DNA of 46,810 nucleotides from an uncultured Hyphomicrobiales bacterium (GTDB lineage Bacteria; Pseudomonadota; Alphaproteobacteria; Rhizobiales; Xanthobacteraceae). This document shows, one piece after another, positions 1 to 7,959 of this stretch. The notes below the pieces were generated by a model that saw nothing but the letters and a program-made list of their open reading frames with translations, was not told the DNA's origin and ran no database searches. The first letter of the stretch is position 1; each line of letters opens with the position of its first letter. Position numbers and translations under genes: made by a program. The stretch is from assembly GCA_903892675.1 (NCBI GenBank), contig CAITJJ010000068.1:1-46810 (forward strand), in the 5' to 3' direction.

Positions 1-209
1 GGCTACTTACTTTTCCCGTAGGAGAAGCTCGCTTACCTCAGGCGGCTGGCGGGCCTCTTGTCCCGCTACCTACCGATTGACACACGACCACAGGCACGTG
101 CGAAATTGGGCAAAACTGAAATAACATTTTCTGCGCGGAGTGCAAGAGAATTTCTTCTCCGCACCGGAAAACTTCCTTAACTTTTTGAGAAGTCGTCAGC
201 GCGTCGCGC
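1..209. other. Unassigned intergenic stretch with three potential hairpins
   Basis: No supportable gene lies between the window edge and the small membrane protein that ends at 210. The sequence can fold: CTTTTCC at 10-16 pairs with GGAGAAG at 21-27 around the loop CGTA, GCGGG pairs with CCCGC within about 48-66, and GCGGAG (135-140) pairs with CTCCGC (157-162) with AAGA/TCTT inside. The third hairpin lies just past the stop of the leftward gene at 210-452 and could be its terminator, although no good T-run follows it. The first two hairpins could belong to the 3' part of a structured RNA or leader that starts outside the window. I could not match them to an RNA family. Confidence 0.35.
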
Positions 210-452
210 TTAGGCGCGCGCGGTGAACGGCTCGATGCGGTGCGCGTAGCGGATGAACTGCGCCATGACGACGGCGCCGCCGAGCACGAAGATGCCGTCG
301 AGGATGCGCTGGCCGGTCGTGCCGAGATCGAACAGAGTGGCGAGCGCCCAGGAGCCGGCGAAGGCCGCGCCGAAGACTTCCGCGCCGATCAAAATGGCGG
401 CGCTGACGACGGTGACGACGTTGAGCCAGATGATACGGCGGCCTTGGATCAT
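210..452 (-). CDS. Small two-helix inner-membrane protein of unknown function
   Basis: An 80-residue protein with two hydrophobic segments, at about residues 7-33 and 55-70, and a short polar C-terminus. It has the look of a small conserved membrane protein of rhizobial genomes, but no domain with a known function is recognisable. The ATG at 452 is preferred over one 27 bases upstream because AGAGG (465-461 on the minus strand) sits 8 bases before it. It is transcribed divergently from the metal ATPase at 498, with only 45 bases between the two starts, so they probably share a regulatory region. Calling it real rests on the ribosome binding site, the coherent membrane topology and the absence of a better reading frame. 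Confidence 0.6.
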   Translation of the reverse strand: MIQGRRIIWLNVVTVVSAAILIGAEVFGAAFAGSWALATLFDLGTTGQRILDGIFVLGGAVVMAQFIRYAHRIEPFTARA

Positions 453-497
453 GGCAATTTCCTCTGAATCTGGCGGCAATCAACCCGAATTTGGCCC

Positions 498-2417
498 ATG
501 AATCAACATGAATCGGGCCGCCTCGCCCAATTGATCTTGCGCATGGTGCGGCCTGTCCGACCAGGCCAGCATGGCAAAATGACAGTTGTTCGGCCTCTCA
601 TCTTCCTGCGCCAGTTCCTCGCCGGCCTGGTCGCTCTCGGGCTAGTGGCGGGATTTGCACTGCGAATTGCCGGCCATGCCGCGTGGTCGGGCCCGGTCTG
701 GACGGCGGTGACGCTGCCGGTGCTGGCGGTGCTTGTCGTGCAGATCGTGACCTCACTGCGGCGCGGCGACGTCGGCCTCGATATCGTCGCGGCGCTGTCG
801 ATGAGCGCTGCCTTGGCCTTTGGCGAGAGCCTGGCGGCGGCCATCGTGGCGCTGATGTATTCGGGCGGCCAGTTTCTCGAGGCCTTTGCCGAGCGCGCGG
901 CGCGTCGCGAGATGACTGCGCTGCTGTCGCGGGTGCCGCGCACGGCGCTGCGGCACCGTGACGGGCGGCTGGAGGAGGTCGAACTCGACCTTATCCTGCC
1001 GGGCGACCGGCTACTGATTCGGCAGGGCGACGTGGTGCCGGTCGACGGCGCGGTGGCCTCCCGCGTGGCCGTGCTCGACCAGTCGGCACTCACCGGCGAA
1101 TCGCTGCCGGTGCAGCTTGGCGCCGGCGAGCCCGTTCTCAGTGGGTCAACGAATTCAGGGGACGCTTTTGACCTCGTGGCCACGCGCCGGGCGGCGGATA
1201 GTACCTATGCCGGCATCGTGCGGCTGGTGGAGGCGGCGCAGCATTCGCGCGCGCCGATGGCGCGGATGGCCGACCGCTTTGCCGTGGTTTTTCTGGCCGT
1301 GACCGTGGCGCTGGCCACCGCCGCCTGGTGGCTGACCGGCGACCCGATCCGGGCGGTGGCGGTGCTGGTGGTGGCGACGCCGTGCCCGCTCATTCTGGCT
1401 GTGCCGGTGGCGCTGGTGTCGGGTCTGTCGCGCGCGGCCAGGCTCGGCATCCTCATCAAAGGCGGCCGCGCCATCGAGATGCTGGCGCGCATCAGGGTAC
1501 TCGTCATCGATAAGACGGGCACGCTCACGGTAGGGCAGGCCAAGCTCGTCGATACGCGGGTTTTCGACGGCGCCGACGCCGATGAGGTGCTGCGGCTGGC
1601 CGCCTCGCTCGATCAGGCCTCCAAGCACATTGTCGGCCAGACCATCGTCGCGGCGGCGCGGGCCAAGGGGTTGCCGCTGGCGATACCCACCGACGTCGTG
1701 GAGACCGCGGGCGAAGGCGTCGCCGGCCGCGTCGAGGGCCGCGCCGTGCTGGTCGGCGGACTGCGTTATGTCGCCGACCGGATCGGTGGCGACGCCCACC
1801 ATGTGCTCGACCACGACCGTCCGCCGGGCGCGCTGGCGGCGGCGGTGGCCGCGGACGGCAAATTGATCGGTGTGTTGGTGCTGGCCGACGAACTGCGCGC
1901 CGGCTCCGAACAACTGCTGGCGTCGCTGCGCCAACTGGAGGTCGAGCGCATCGTGCTGGCGACCGGAGACCGGCGCGAGGTTGCCAACTCCGTCAGCGAA
2001 GGCCTTGGCCTCGACGCGGTGCGTTCGGAACTGACACCCGACCAGAAGGTGCTGCTGGTGCTGTCCGAACGCAAGAACGGCCCGGTGATGATGATCGGTG
2101 ACGGCGTCAATGATGCCCCCGCGCTGGCTGCCGCCGATATCGGCATGGCCATGGGCGCGCGCGGCACGGCGGCGTCGGCCGAGGCCGCCGATGTGGTGCT
2201 GCTGGTCGATCGCCTCGACCGCGTGCTGCCGGCAATCCAGATCGCACGCCGCTCGCGGCGCATTGCGCGGCAGAGCGTCGTCGCCGGCATCGGCCTTTCC
2301 GTCATCGCCATGGTCGCGTCGGCTTTCGGCCTCATCGTGCCGGTCGAGGGCGCACTGTTGCAGGAAATCATAGATGTCGCGGTGATCTTCAACGCGTTGC
2401 GGGCATTACGCGCTTAA
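498..2417 (+). CDS. Heavy-metal translocating P1B-type ATPase
   Basis: A 639-residue membrane pump that uses ATP to move a transition-metal ion across the inner membrane. The order of elements is canonical: hydrophobic segments at about 34-57, 67-87 and 94-124; actuator-domain TGES at 199-202; the transmembrane metal-site motif TPCPL at 294-298; the phosphorylation motif DKTGTLT at 338-344 (D338 is the phosphoryl acceptor); the hinge GDGVND at 534-539; and a final membrane pair. There is no N-terminal CxxC metal-binding domain and no His-rich tail. The nucleotide-domain HP dipeptide of this class appears as His377-Ile378. The metal cannot be assigned: TPC-type motifs differ from the CPC of copper and zinc pumps. 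The ATG at 498 has a weak ribosome binding site, and Met17 or Met28 are alternative starts. No metalloregulator gene lies beside it. Confidence 0.92.
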   Translation: MNQHESGRLAQLILRMVRPVRPGQHGKMTVVRPLIFLRQFLAGLVALGLVAGFALRIAGHAAWSGPVWTAVTLPVLAVLVVQIVTSLRRGDVGLDIVAALSMSAALAFGESLAAAIVALMYSGGQFLEAFAERAARREMTALLSRVPRTALRHRDGRLEEVELDLILPGDRLLIRQGDVVPVDGAVASRVAVLDQSALTGESLPVQLGAGEPVLSGSTNSGDAFDLVATRRAADSTYAGIVRLVEAAQHSRAPMARMADRFAVVFLAVTVALATAAWWLTGDPIRAVAVLVVATPCPLILAVPVALVSGLSRAARLGILIKGGRAIEMLARIRVLVIDKTGTLTVGQAKLVDTRVFDGADADEVLRLAASLDQASKHIVGQTIVAAARAKGLPLAIPTDVVETAGEGVAGRVEGRAVLVGGLRYVADRIGGDAHHVLDHDRPPGALAAAVAADGKLIGVLVLADELRAGSEQLLASLRQLEVERIVLATGDRREVANSVSEGLGLDAVRSELTPDQKVLLVLSERKNGPVMMIGDGVNDAPALAAADIGMAMGARGTAASAEAADVVLLVDRLDRVLPAIQIARRSRRIARQSVVAGIGLSVIAMVASAFGLIVPVEGALLQEIIDVAVIFNALRALRA

Positions 2418-2430
2418 CGCGCTGCGCGCT

Positions 2431-2471
2431 TTGGCGCGGCGTAAATTGGCGGCGTAAGCTGGCCGCGTAAG
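2431..2471. repeat. Three imperfect 13-15 bp tandem units with core GCGTAA
   Basis: Three adjacent units, 2431-2445, 2446-2458 and 2459-2471, share the pattern TGGC..GCGTAA. They lie immediately after the ATPase stop codon. They are followed by a perfect hairpin (GGCCGCGG at 2477-2484 pairing with CCGCGGCC at 2489-2496) and a shorter CCCG/CGGG hairpin. No coding potential was seen. A decayed repeat or an RNA 3' structure is possible. Confidence 0.45.
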
Positions 2472-2560
2472 TAAACGGCCGCGGTCAACCGCGGCCAGCC
2501 TGCCCGAACGGGCGGAAAGATCGGTGCGGGGCCCCTTGGGGACGCTGACGATCCGAAAAG

Positions 2561-2590
2561 ACCCTGGCTAGGCCAGGGTATTTTTGTTTA
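2561..2590 (+). terminator. Rho-independent terminator
   Basis: ACCCTGG (2561-2567) pairs with CCAGGGT (2573-2579) around a 5-base loop and is followed by A then TTTTTGTTT. It is the classic GC stem plus T-run and lies between the metal ATPase and the S41 gene. It separates the two transcription units. Confidence 0.8.
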
Positions 2591-2651
2591 CGCGCGTTCG
2601 TTACAACCATTGAACGCTTAGGTTGTATATGCTTGTCTTCAGTGTTCGTGG

Positions 2652-4022
2652 TTGACGGCGGGTGCGGGGGCAGGCGTGTCGGTCGAACGGCGATGTTCGT
2701 TTGTTTTGATCGCAAGCGCATTGTGGGCCGCGTCGTGGGCGTCCGCCGGGGCGCAACCCGAGGCTGACGCGGTCTCGCGCAGGATTTTCGCCCAGGCCTT
2801 GGACCGGGTTCTCTCGGACTATGTCGACCGCGTCGATGCCGGAGTGCTGGTCGCAAAAGCGATCGACGGCATGGCCAGCCTGAGCGGGCCTCATGGCCCG
2901 GACGTCGCCGGTTCGGCGTCCCGGCCGGCCACCGGACCTGCACTGTCCGATTTTGACGCCGCGTTCGATCGGTTTAGCCGGCGCGAAGCGGGCGCGGCCG
3001 GCCTGCGGCTTGTGCAGGCGGCGATCGGCGGCATGATGACCGCGCTGGACGGACTCTCGTTCTACATCCCGCAGCAGGAACTTCGCGATTCTTCGTTGCA
3101 GGAGCAGATCGGAGGGGTTGGGCTGGAGCTCACCCTGCAATCGGGCCTCATCAAGGTTGTCCGTTCGATGGAGGGGGCAGTGGCGGCCCGCGCCGGGCTG
3201 GTCTGCGGCGATGTCATTATTGCCATTGACGGGGCGCCGGTCGCTGGCCTGACGTTGCCGGAGGCGGTGGGAAGATTAAGAGGGCGGGTCCATTCGGCCG
3301 TGACGCTTTCGCTCGGAAGCCAAAAGGGGAAATGGCGGGCCGACATAGAGCTTATCCGCGAGGTTGTTCGTCCCACCAGCGTCCGGTTCAGAACCGACGA
3401 TGACATCGGCTACATCCGCCTGTCGCACTTCAACGAGCAAACGACCGAGGCGGTGAAAGCGGCGATCGACGCCGTTCACGCACAAATAGCGCCAGCTCGT
3501 CTGAAGGGCTGGGCCCTCGATGTGCGGGACAATCACGGCGGGCTGCTGGACCAGGCAGTCTCTGTCGCCGATCTGTTTCTCGATGGCGGCAAGATCGTTG
3601 CCGCGCGTGGCCGGAGCTGGGAAGACACCTATGCGGCAACAGCGGGGGACCTTGCACAGGGCAAGCCGATCGTCGTTCTGGTCAATGGCCGGACCGCGAG
3701 CGGAGCCGAAATGTTGGCGGGCGCCTTGCAGGAAAACAAGCGTGCGACATTGGTCGGCATGCCGTCAATTGGCAGCGGAACGGTGCAAACGATATTCCCG
3801 CTGACTCCCGTCGCGGGCGCGCTGCGCTTGACCACCAGCCGACTGTATACGCCGGCCGGGAGGCAGATCGAGGGCAACGGCATCACGCCGGACATTGTCG
3901 TCGAACAGACGGAAGGGCCGGCCGCGGATCGCGTCAGCAGGTCGTGCAAAGACCAGGACGTCTGGCTCGGCGACGGTGACAAGCAGCTTCGATACGCCAT
4001 CGACTTTCTGCGCCGGACGTGA
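2652..4022 (+). CDS. Secreted S41-family (CtpA-like) protein with PDZ domain, catalytic Lys missing
   Basis: A 456-residue protein of the C-terminal processing protease family, which cleaves periplasmic proteins near their C-termini. An N-terminal signal peptide (hydrophobic residues 17-31, ending in ASAGA) is followed by a helical region, a PDZ domain (about 147-225) and the S41 core. The nucleophile Ser350 is present in TASGAE. The general-base lysine that lies 25 residues later in this family (FGKG in E. coli Prc, Ser430/Lys455) is Ser375 here, in IGSG. The protein may therefore be a non-catalytic or altered member. The start is either TTG at 2652 or, perhaps better, GTG at 2676, which follows a G-rich stretch. 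The downstream neighbour is another peptidase, but the 64-base gap does not prove co-transcription. Confidence 0.88.
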   Translation: MTAGAGAGVSVERRCSFVLIASALWAASWASAGAQPEADAVSRRIFAQALDRVLSDYVDRVDAGVLVAKAIDGMASLSGPHGPDVAGSASRPATGPALSDFDAAFDRFSRREAGAAGLRLVQAAIGGMMTALDGLSFYIPQQELRDSSLQEQIGGVGLELTLQSGLIKVVRSMEGAVAARAGLVCGDVIIAIDGAPVAGLTLPEAVGRLRGRVHSAVTLSLGSQKGKWRADIELIREVVRPTSVRFRTDDDIGYIRLSHFNEQTTEAVKAAIDAVHAQIAPARLKGWALDVRDNHGGLLDQAVSVADLFLDGGKIVAARGRSWEDTYAATAGDLAQGKPIVVLVNGRTASGAEMLAGALQENKRATLVGMPSIGSGTVQTIFPLTPVAGALRLTTSRLYTPAGRQIEGNGITPDIVVEQTEGPAADRVSRSCKDQDVWLGDGDKQLRYAIDFLRRT

Positions 4023-4086
4023 AAGGCAAAGCCGCGCTTCAAGGCGCGGGCTGGCCATGCCGTGCGTTCCGAACTAGATAGACGGC

Positions 4087-6147
4087 ATGACCCAGCCTTT
4101 AGCATCCACCCAAAATCCGCTTCTTGCCGACTGGACCGGCGCCTACGGTCTGCCGCCTTTTGCGACGCTGACGCCGGAGCATTTCCGGCCGGCCTTCGAC
4201 ACGGCGCTGGCCGCGCACCGCGCCGAGCTGGACGCCATTTCGGCGAACCCTGACAAACCGACTTTCGACAACACCATTGTCGCGCTGGAGAAAAGCGGCC
4301 GCGACCTCGACCGCGTCGCCAACGTGTTCTTCGTCAAGGCCGGCGCGGACACCGGCGAGGCCATTGAGGCAGTCGAGCGCGACATGTCGCCGCTTCTGGC
4401 GCGCCACTCGAACGCGATGTATCTCGACCGCGCGCTCTATGCCCGTATCGGCGATCTCCATGCCCGCCGCGACACGCTCGGCCTCAATGCCGAGCAGGCG
4501 CGCGTACTCGATCGCTATCATACCCGCTTCGTGCGGGCCGGCGGCGCGCTCGCACAGGCGGCACAGGATCGTCTCGCCGCGATCAACGAACGGCTGGCCA
4601 CGCTCGGCACCCAGTTCGGCCAGAACGTGCTGGCCGACGAGAAAGCCTACGCGCTCATTCTCGATGAGGCGGATCTGGCCGGCCTGCCGGATTTCGCCCG
4701 CGCTGCCGCGACCGCAGCCGCCGAGGAGCGCGGCCACAAGGGCAAATACGCCATCACTCTGGCGCGCAGTTCTTGCGAGGGCTTTCTCCAGTTTTCGTCG
4801 CGGCGCGATTTGCGCGAGAAGGTGTTCAGCGCCTGGGTCAAGCGGGGCGAGAACGGCGGCGCGACCGACAACCGCGCGCTCATTGCCGAAATGGTGGCGC
4901 TGCGCGGCGAGCGCGCACGTCTTCTGGGCTTCGCTACTTTTGCCGATTACAGGCTCGATGACTCAATGGCCAAGACGCCGGCAGCCGCCCGCACGCTGCT
5001 CGACAATGTCTGGGGCCGCGCCAAGCTCAAGGCCGTCGCCGAGCGCGACGCGCTGCAGGAGATGATCGCGCAGGAAGGCGGCAACTTCGCGCTGGCCGCG
5101 CATGACTGGCGCTACTACGCCGAGAAACTGCGCAAGGCGCGATACGATCTCGATGAATCCGAGATCAAGCCGTATTTCCAGCTCGACAAGATGATCGACG
5201 CCGCCTTCGAGACCGCGACGCGGCTGTTCGGCCTCACCTTCAAGCCGGTCGACGTGCCGCTTTATCACGCCGATGCCCGCGCATGGGACGTGACGGACGC
5301 GTCGGGCAAACATGTCGGTCTTTTCATCGGCGATTATTTCGCGCGCGGTTCCAAACACTCCGGCGCCTGGATGACGTCACTGCGCGATCAGGAGAAACTG
5401 TCAGGCGACGTGCGCCCGATCATTCTCAATGTCTGCAATTTCTCCAAGCCCGCCGCCGGGCAGCCGGCGCTGCTGTCGTTCGACGACGCCCGCACCTTGT
5501 TTCACGAATTCGGCCACGGCCTGCACGGTCTGCTGTCGAACGTGACCTTTCCGCTGCTCGCCGGCACTTCGGTATCGAGCGATTTCGTCGAGCTGCCGTC
5601 GCAGCTTTACGAACACTGGCTCGAAGTGCCGGAGATTTTGCAGAAATACGCGCGCCACGCCAAAACAAATGAGCCGATGCCGAAGGCGATGTTCGACAAG
5701 TTGCTGGCGACGCGCACCTATGGCCAGGGCTTCGCTACGGTCGAATACACGTCCTGCGCTTTGGTCGATCTCGACATCCATGCGCTGCCGGATGCGGGCA
5801 CGCTCGACGTGACCAAATTCGAACGCGACACGCTTGCCGCCATGAACATGCCGTCGGAAATCGTCATGCGGCACCGCCTGCCGCATTTCCAGCATCTTTT
5901 TTCCGGCGGCGGTTATGCCGCCGGCTATTACTCTTACATGTGGTCGGAAGTGCTCGACGCCGACGCTTTCGAGGCCTTCACCGAAACCGGCAATGCCTTC
6001 GATCCGGCGACCGCGAAAAAGCTGCGCGACTTCATCTATTCGGCCGGCAATCTGCGCGATCCGGGCGAGGCCTATAAAGCGTTTCGCGGCCGTCTGCCGT
6101 CGGTCGAGCCGCTGTTGAAAAAGCGCGGACTTTCCGATGCAGCGTAA
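4087..6147 (+). CDS. dcp: M3-family peptidyl-dipeptidase Dcp
   Basis: A 686-residue zinc metallopeptidase, close to the usual length for Dcp, which removes dipeptides from the C-terminus of oligopeptides. The N-terminal part carries the Dcp-type pattern PLL..W......PPF, followed by HFxPAF. The zinc site is HEFGH at 473-477 (His473, Glu474, His477), and the third ligand is most likely Glu502 in DFVELPSQ. It has no signal peptide, so a cytoplasmic role in peptide breakdown is expected. The neighbours are an S41-like protein upstream and a gamma-glutamyltransferase-like protein downstream. Oligopeptidase A (PrlC) is the nearest alternative, but the N-terminal motifs favour Dcp. Confidence 0.93.
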   Translation: MTQPLASTQNPLLADWTGAYGLPPFATLTPEHFRPAFDTALAAHRAELDAISANPDKPTFDNTIVALEKSGRDLDRVANVFFVKAGADTGEAIEAVERDMSPLLARHSNAMYLDRALYARIGDLHARRDTLGLNAEQARVLDRYHTRFVRAGGALAQAAQDRLAAINERLATLGTQFGQNVLADEKAYALILDEADLAGLPDFARAAATAAAEERGHKGKYAITLARSSCEGFLQFSSRRDLREKVFSAWVKRGENGGATDNRALIAEMVALRGERARLLGFATFADYRLDDSMAKTPAAARTLLDNVWGRAKLKAVAERDALQEMIAQEGGNFALAAHDWRYYAEKLRKARYDLDESEIKPYFQLDKMIDAAFETATRLFGLTFKPVDVPLYHADARAWDVTDASGKHVGLFIGDYFARGSKHSGAWMTSLRDQEKLSGDVRPIILNVCNFSKPAAGQPALLSFDDARTLFHEFGHGLHGLLSNVTFPLLAGTSVSSDFVELPSQLYEHWLEVPEILQKYARHAKTNEPMPKAMFDKLLATRTYGQGFATVEYTSCALVDLDIHALPDAGTLDVTKFERDTLAAMNMPSEIVMRHRLPHFQHLFSGGGYAAGYYSYMWSEVLDADAFEAFTETGNAFDPATAKKLRDFIYSAGNLRDPGEAYKAFRGRLPSVEPLLKKRGLSDAA

Positions 6148-6153
6148 TTTTCT

Positions 6154-6249
6154 TGTCGTCCCCGCGAAAGCGGGGACCCATACGCCGTGCACGATCGATA
6201 GACCACGGAGTATGGGTCCCGGCTCGCGCTTCGCTTGGCCGGGACGACA
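6154..6249. repeat. Long palindromic repeat of rhizobial REP type
   Basis: The outer arms GTCGTCCC and GGGACGAC, and the inner arms GGGACCCATA and TATGGGTCCC, pair across roughly 96 bases, with a further GCGAAAGC-like mini hairpin inside. Elements with these arms are dispersed in intergenic DNA of Bradyrhizobium-like genomes (recalled, not searched). It fills almost the entire gap between dcp and the next gene, whose ribosome binding site starts right after it. It can fold in RNA from either strand and may attenuate read-through. Confidence 0.85.
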
Positions 6250-6258
6250 GGAAGTGAG

Positions 6259-7881
6259 ATGACCGAACTCTACACCGCCGGCCATCGCAAAGGTGTCGTC
6301 TGCGCGCCGCACGCCGCGGCGGTCGAGGATGGCCGCGCCATTCTCGAAGAAGGCGGCAACGCCATCGAGGCGATGCTGGCCATGGCGGCGTCGATCGCCG
6401 CCGTCTATCCGCACATGAATCATATCGGCGGCGACGGCTTCTGGCTGATCCGCGAGCCGAATGGCCGCGTTCGCGCCATCATGGGCGCGGGTCGTGCGGG
6501 TGCGAAGGCGACGGTGCGGTTTTACAAAGATGCCGGGCATTATGAAATTCCGGCGCGCGGGCCGCTCGCTGCGCTGACTGTGCCCGGGGCCGCGGCAGGC
6601 TGGATGCTGGCGCTGGAAGCGGCCAAGGCCCAGACCGGCAAGGGCATCAACAAGGGCGCGTCGCGTCTGCCGCTGCATGTGCTGTTCGACGCCGCGATCA
6701 GGCGCGCGCGCGAAGGTTACAAGGTGTCGCGCAGCCAGGCGCAACTGACCGTCGATAAATATGCCGAGCTGGAAACAGCGCCCGGCTTTCTCAACGCATT
6801 TCTGATCGATGGCAAGCCGCCCGAAGCGGGCGCGATTCTCAAACAGACGAAATTTGCCGAGACGCTCGACCATCTTGCCAAAACCGGCCTGCAGGATTTC
6901 TATCGCGGCGATGTCGCCCGCGAGATCGCCGCCGACCTCGAACGTATCGGTTCCCCGGTGACGCGCGCCGACCTGGAAAAATACGAAGCGAAAATAGCCG
7001 AGCCGCTCAGCGTCAAGATCAGCGGCACGACGCTCTACAACACGCCGCCGCCGACGCAAGGCCTGGCTTCGCTGATGATCCTTGCACTGTTCGATCGCCT
7101 GCGTGTGCCGGACGCGGAAAGCTTCGCCCATATTCACGGTCTAGTCGAAGCGACCAAGCGCGCCTTCATCGTCCGTGACCGCGAGGTTACTGACCCCGAC
7201 AAGATCGACGGCAATCTCAACCGTTATCTCGACGCGGTCTTTCTCGACCCCGAGGCCGAAAAAATCGACATACGCCGCGCGGCGCGCTGGCCTTCGAGCG
7301 AAGCGCGCGGCGACACCATCTGGATGGGCGCGGCGGATTCCTCCGGCCTTGTCGTCTCCTATATCCAGTCGATCTATTGGGAGTTCGGCTCCGGCTGCGT
7401 GCTGCCGGCGACCGGCATATTGATGCAGAATCGCGGCGCCAGCTTCTCGCTCGATCCGAAAGCATTGAATGCGCTGGAGCCGGGCCGGCGGCCGTTTCAT
7501 ACGCTCAATCCGGCGCTCGCCATGCTCAAGGACGGCCGCGTCATGGCCTATGGCACGATGGGCGGCGACGGCCAGCCGCAATCGCAGGCGGCCGTGTTTA
7601 CGCGGCACGTCACCTATCGCCAACCGCTCGACAAGGCGCTCGACGCGCCGCGCTGGCTGCTGGGCCGCACCTGGGGCTCAAGCCAGACGAATCTGAGAAT
7701 GGAATCACGCTTTGATGGCCATCTGATCGACCGCCTGATGTCGGCCGGCCATGATGTCGCAGTCCTGAACGAGCCCTATTCCGATACGATGGGACACGCC
7801 GGTGCTGTCATATTCCATCCGAACGGCACGCTCGAAGGCGGCCACGACCCGCGCGCCGATGGGGGCGCGGCGGGCGTTTAA
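6259..7881 (+). CDS. Gamma-glutamyltransferase-family (Ntn hydrolase) protein
   Basis: A 540-residue member of the GGT family. These proteins self-cleave at a conserved Thr to form an N-terminal-nucleophile hydrolase acting on gamma-glutamyl or related amides. The start-of-family pattern with GGNAIEA near residue 34 and HIGGDGF near 56 is present. The probable autoprocessing site is Asp352-Thr353 in GDTIWMG, and the small subunit contains the GGDGQPQSQ motif that aligns with the GGT oxyanion region. No signal peptide is visible, unlike classical periplasmic GGT, so the substrate is uncertain. ATG 6259 was chosen because AGGAAGTGAG sits directly before it. A TTG farther upstream would place codons inside the palindromic repeat. 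Confidence 0.88.
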   Translation: MTELYTAGHRKGVVCAPHAAAVEDGRAILEEGGNAIEAMLAMAASIAAVYPHMNHIGGDGFWLIREPNGRVRAIMGAGRAGAKATVRFYKDAGHYEIPARGPLAALTVPGAAAGWMLALEAAKAQTGKGINKGASRLPLHVLFDAAIRRAREGYKVSRSQAQLTVDKYAELETAPGFLNAFLIDGKPPEAGAILKQTKFAETLDHLAKTGLQDFYRGDVAREIAADLERIGSPVTRADLEKYEAKIAEPLSVKISGTTLYNTPPPTQGLASLMILALFDRLRVPDAESFAHIHGLVEATKRAFIVRDREVTDPDKIDGNLNRYLDAVFLDPEAEKIDIRRAARWPSSEARGDTIWMGAADSSGLVVSYIQSIYWEFGSGCVLPATGILMQNRGASFSLDPKALNALEPGRRPFHTLNPALAMLKDGRVMAYGTMGGDGQPQSQAAVFTRHVTYRQPLDKALDAPRWLLGRTWGSSQTNLRMESRFDGHLIDRLMSAGHDVAVLNEPYSDTMGHAGAVIFHPNGTLEGGHDPRADGGAAGV

Positions 7882-7906
7882 CCATCGGCGTAAAAGAGGC
7901 GTATTC

Positions 7907-7952
7907 GTAATAATGTAACGCGCCTCGTTTATGCCGCAGTCCGTGATAATGT
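7907..7952. promoter_or_regulatory. Possible regulator-binding direct repeat upstream of the DUF1007/NicO pair
   Basis: GTAATAATGT at 7907-7916 recurs as GTGATAATGT at 7943-7952, 36 bases apart, in the AT-richer gap before the DUF1007 gene. The first copy, extended to GTAATAATGTAAC, agrees at 10 of 13 positions with one half of the Zur box proposed for the Agrobacterium group (GTAATGTAATAACATTAC), but the other half is poor. A metal-responsive operator would suit the downstream genes. This is weak evidence. Confidence 0.25.
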
Positions 7953-7959
7953 GCCGTCC

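Noticed and set aside
196-483. Arg/His-rich 95-residue frame overlapping the small membrane protein
   Set aside because: It is the other-frame shadow of the gene at 210-452: very high Arg and His content, no domain, no ribosome binding site.
5401-7137. 578-residue minus-strand frame across dcp and the GGT-like gene
   Set aside because: It crosses two well-supported plus-strand genes and the palindromic repeat. Its composition is that of an antisense reading of GC-rich codons.
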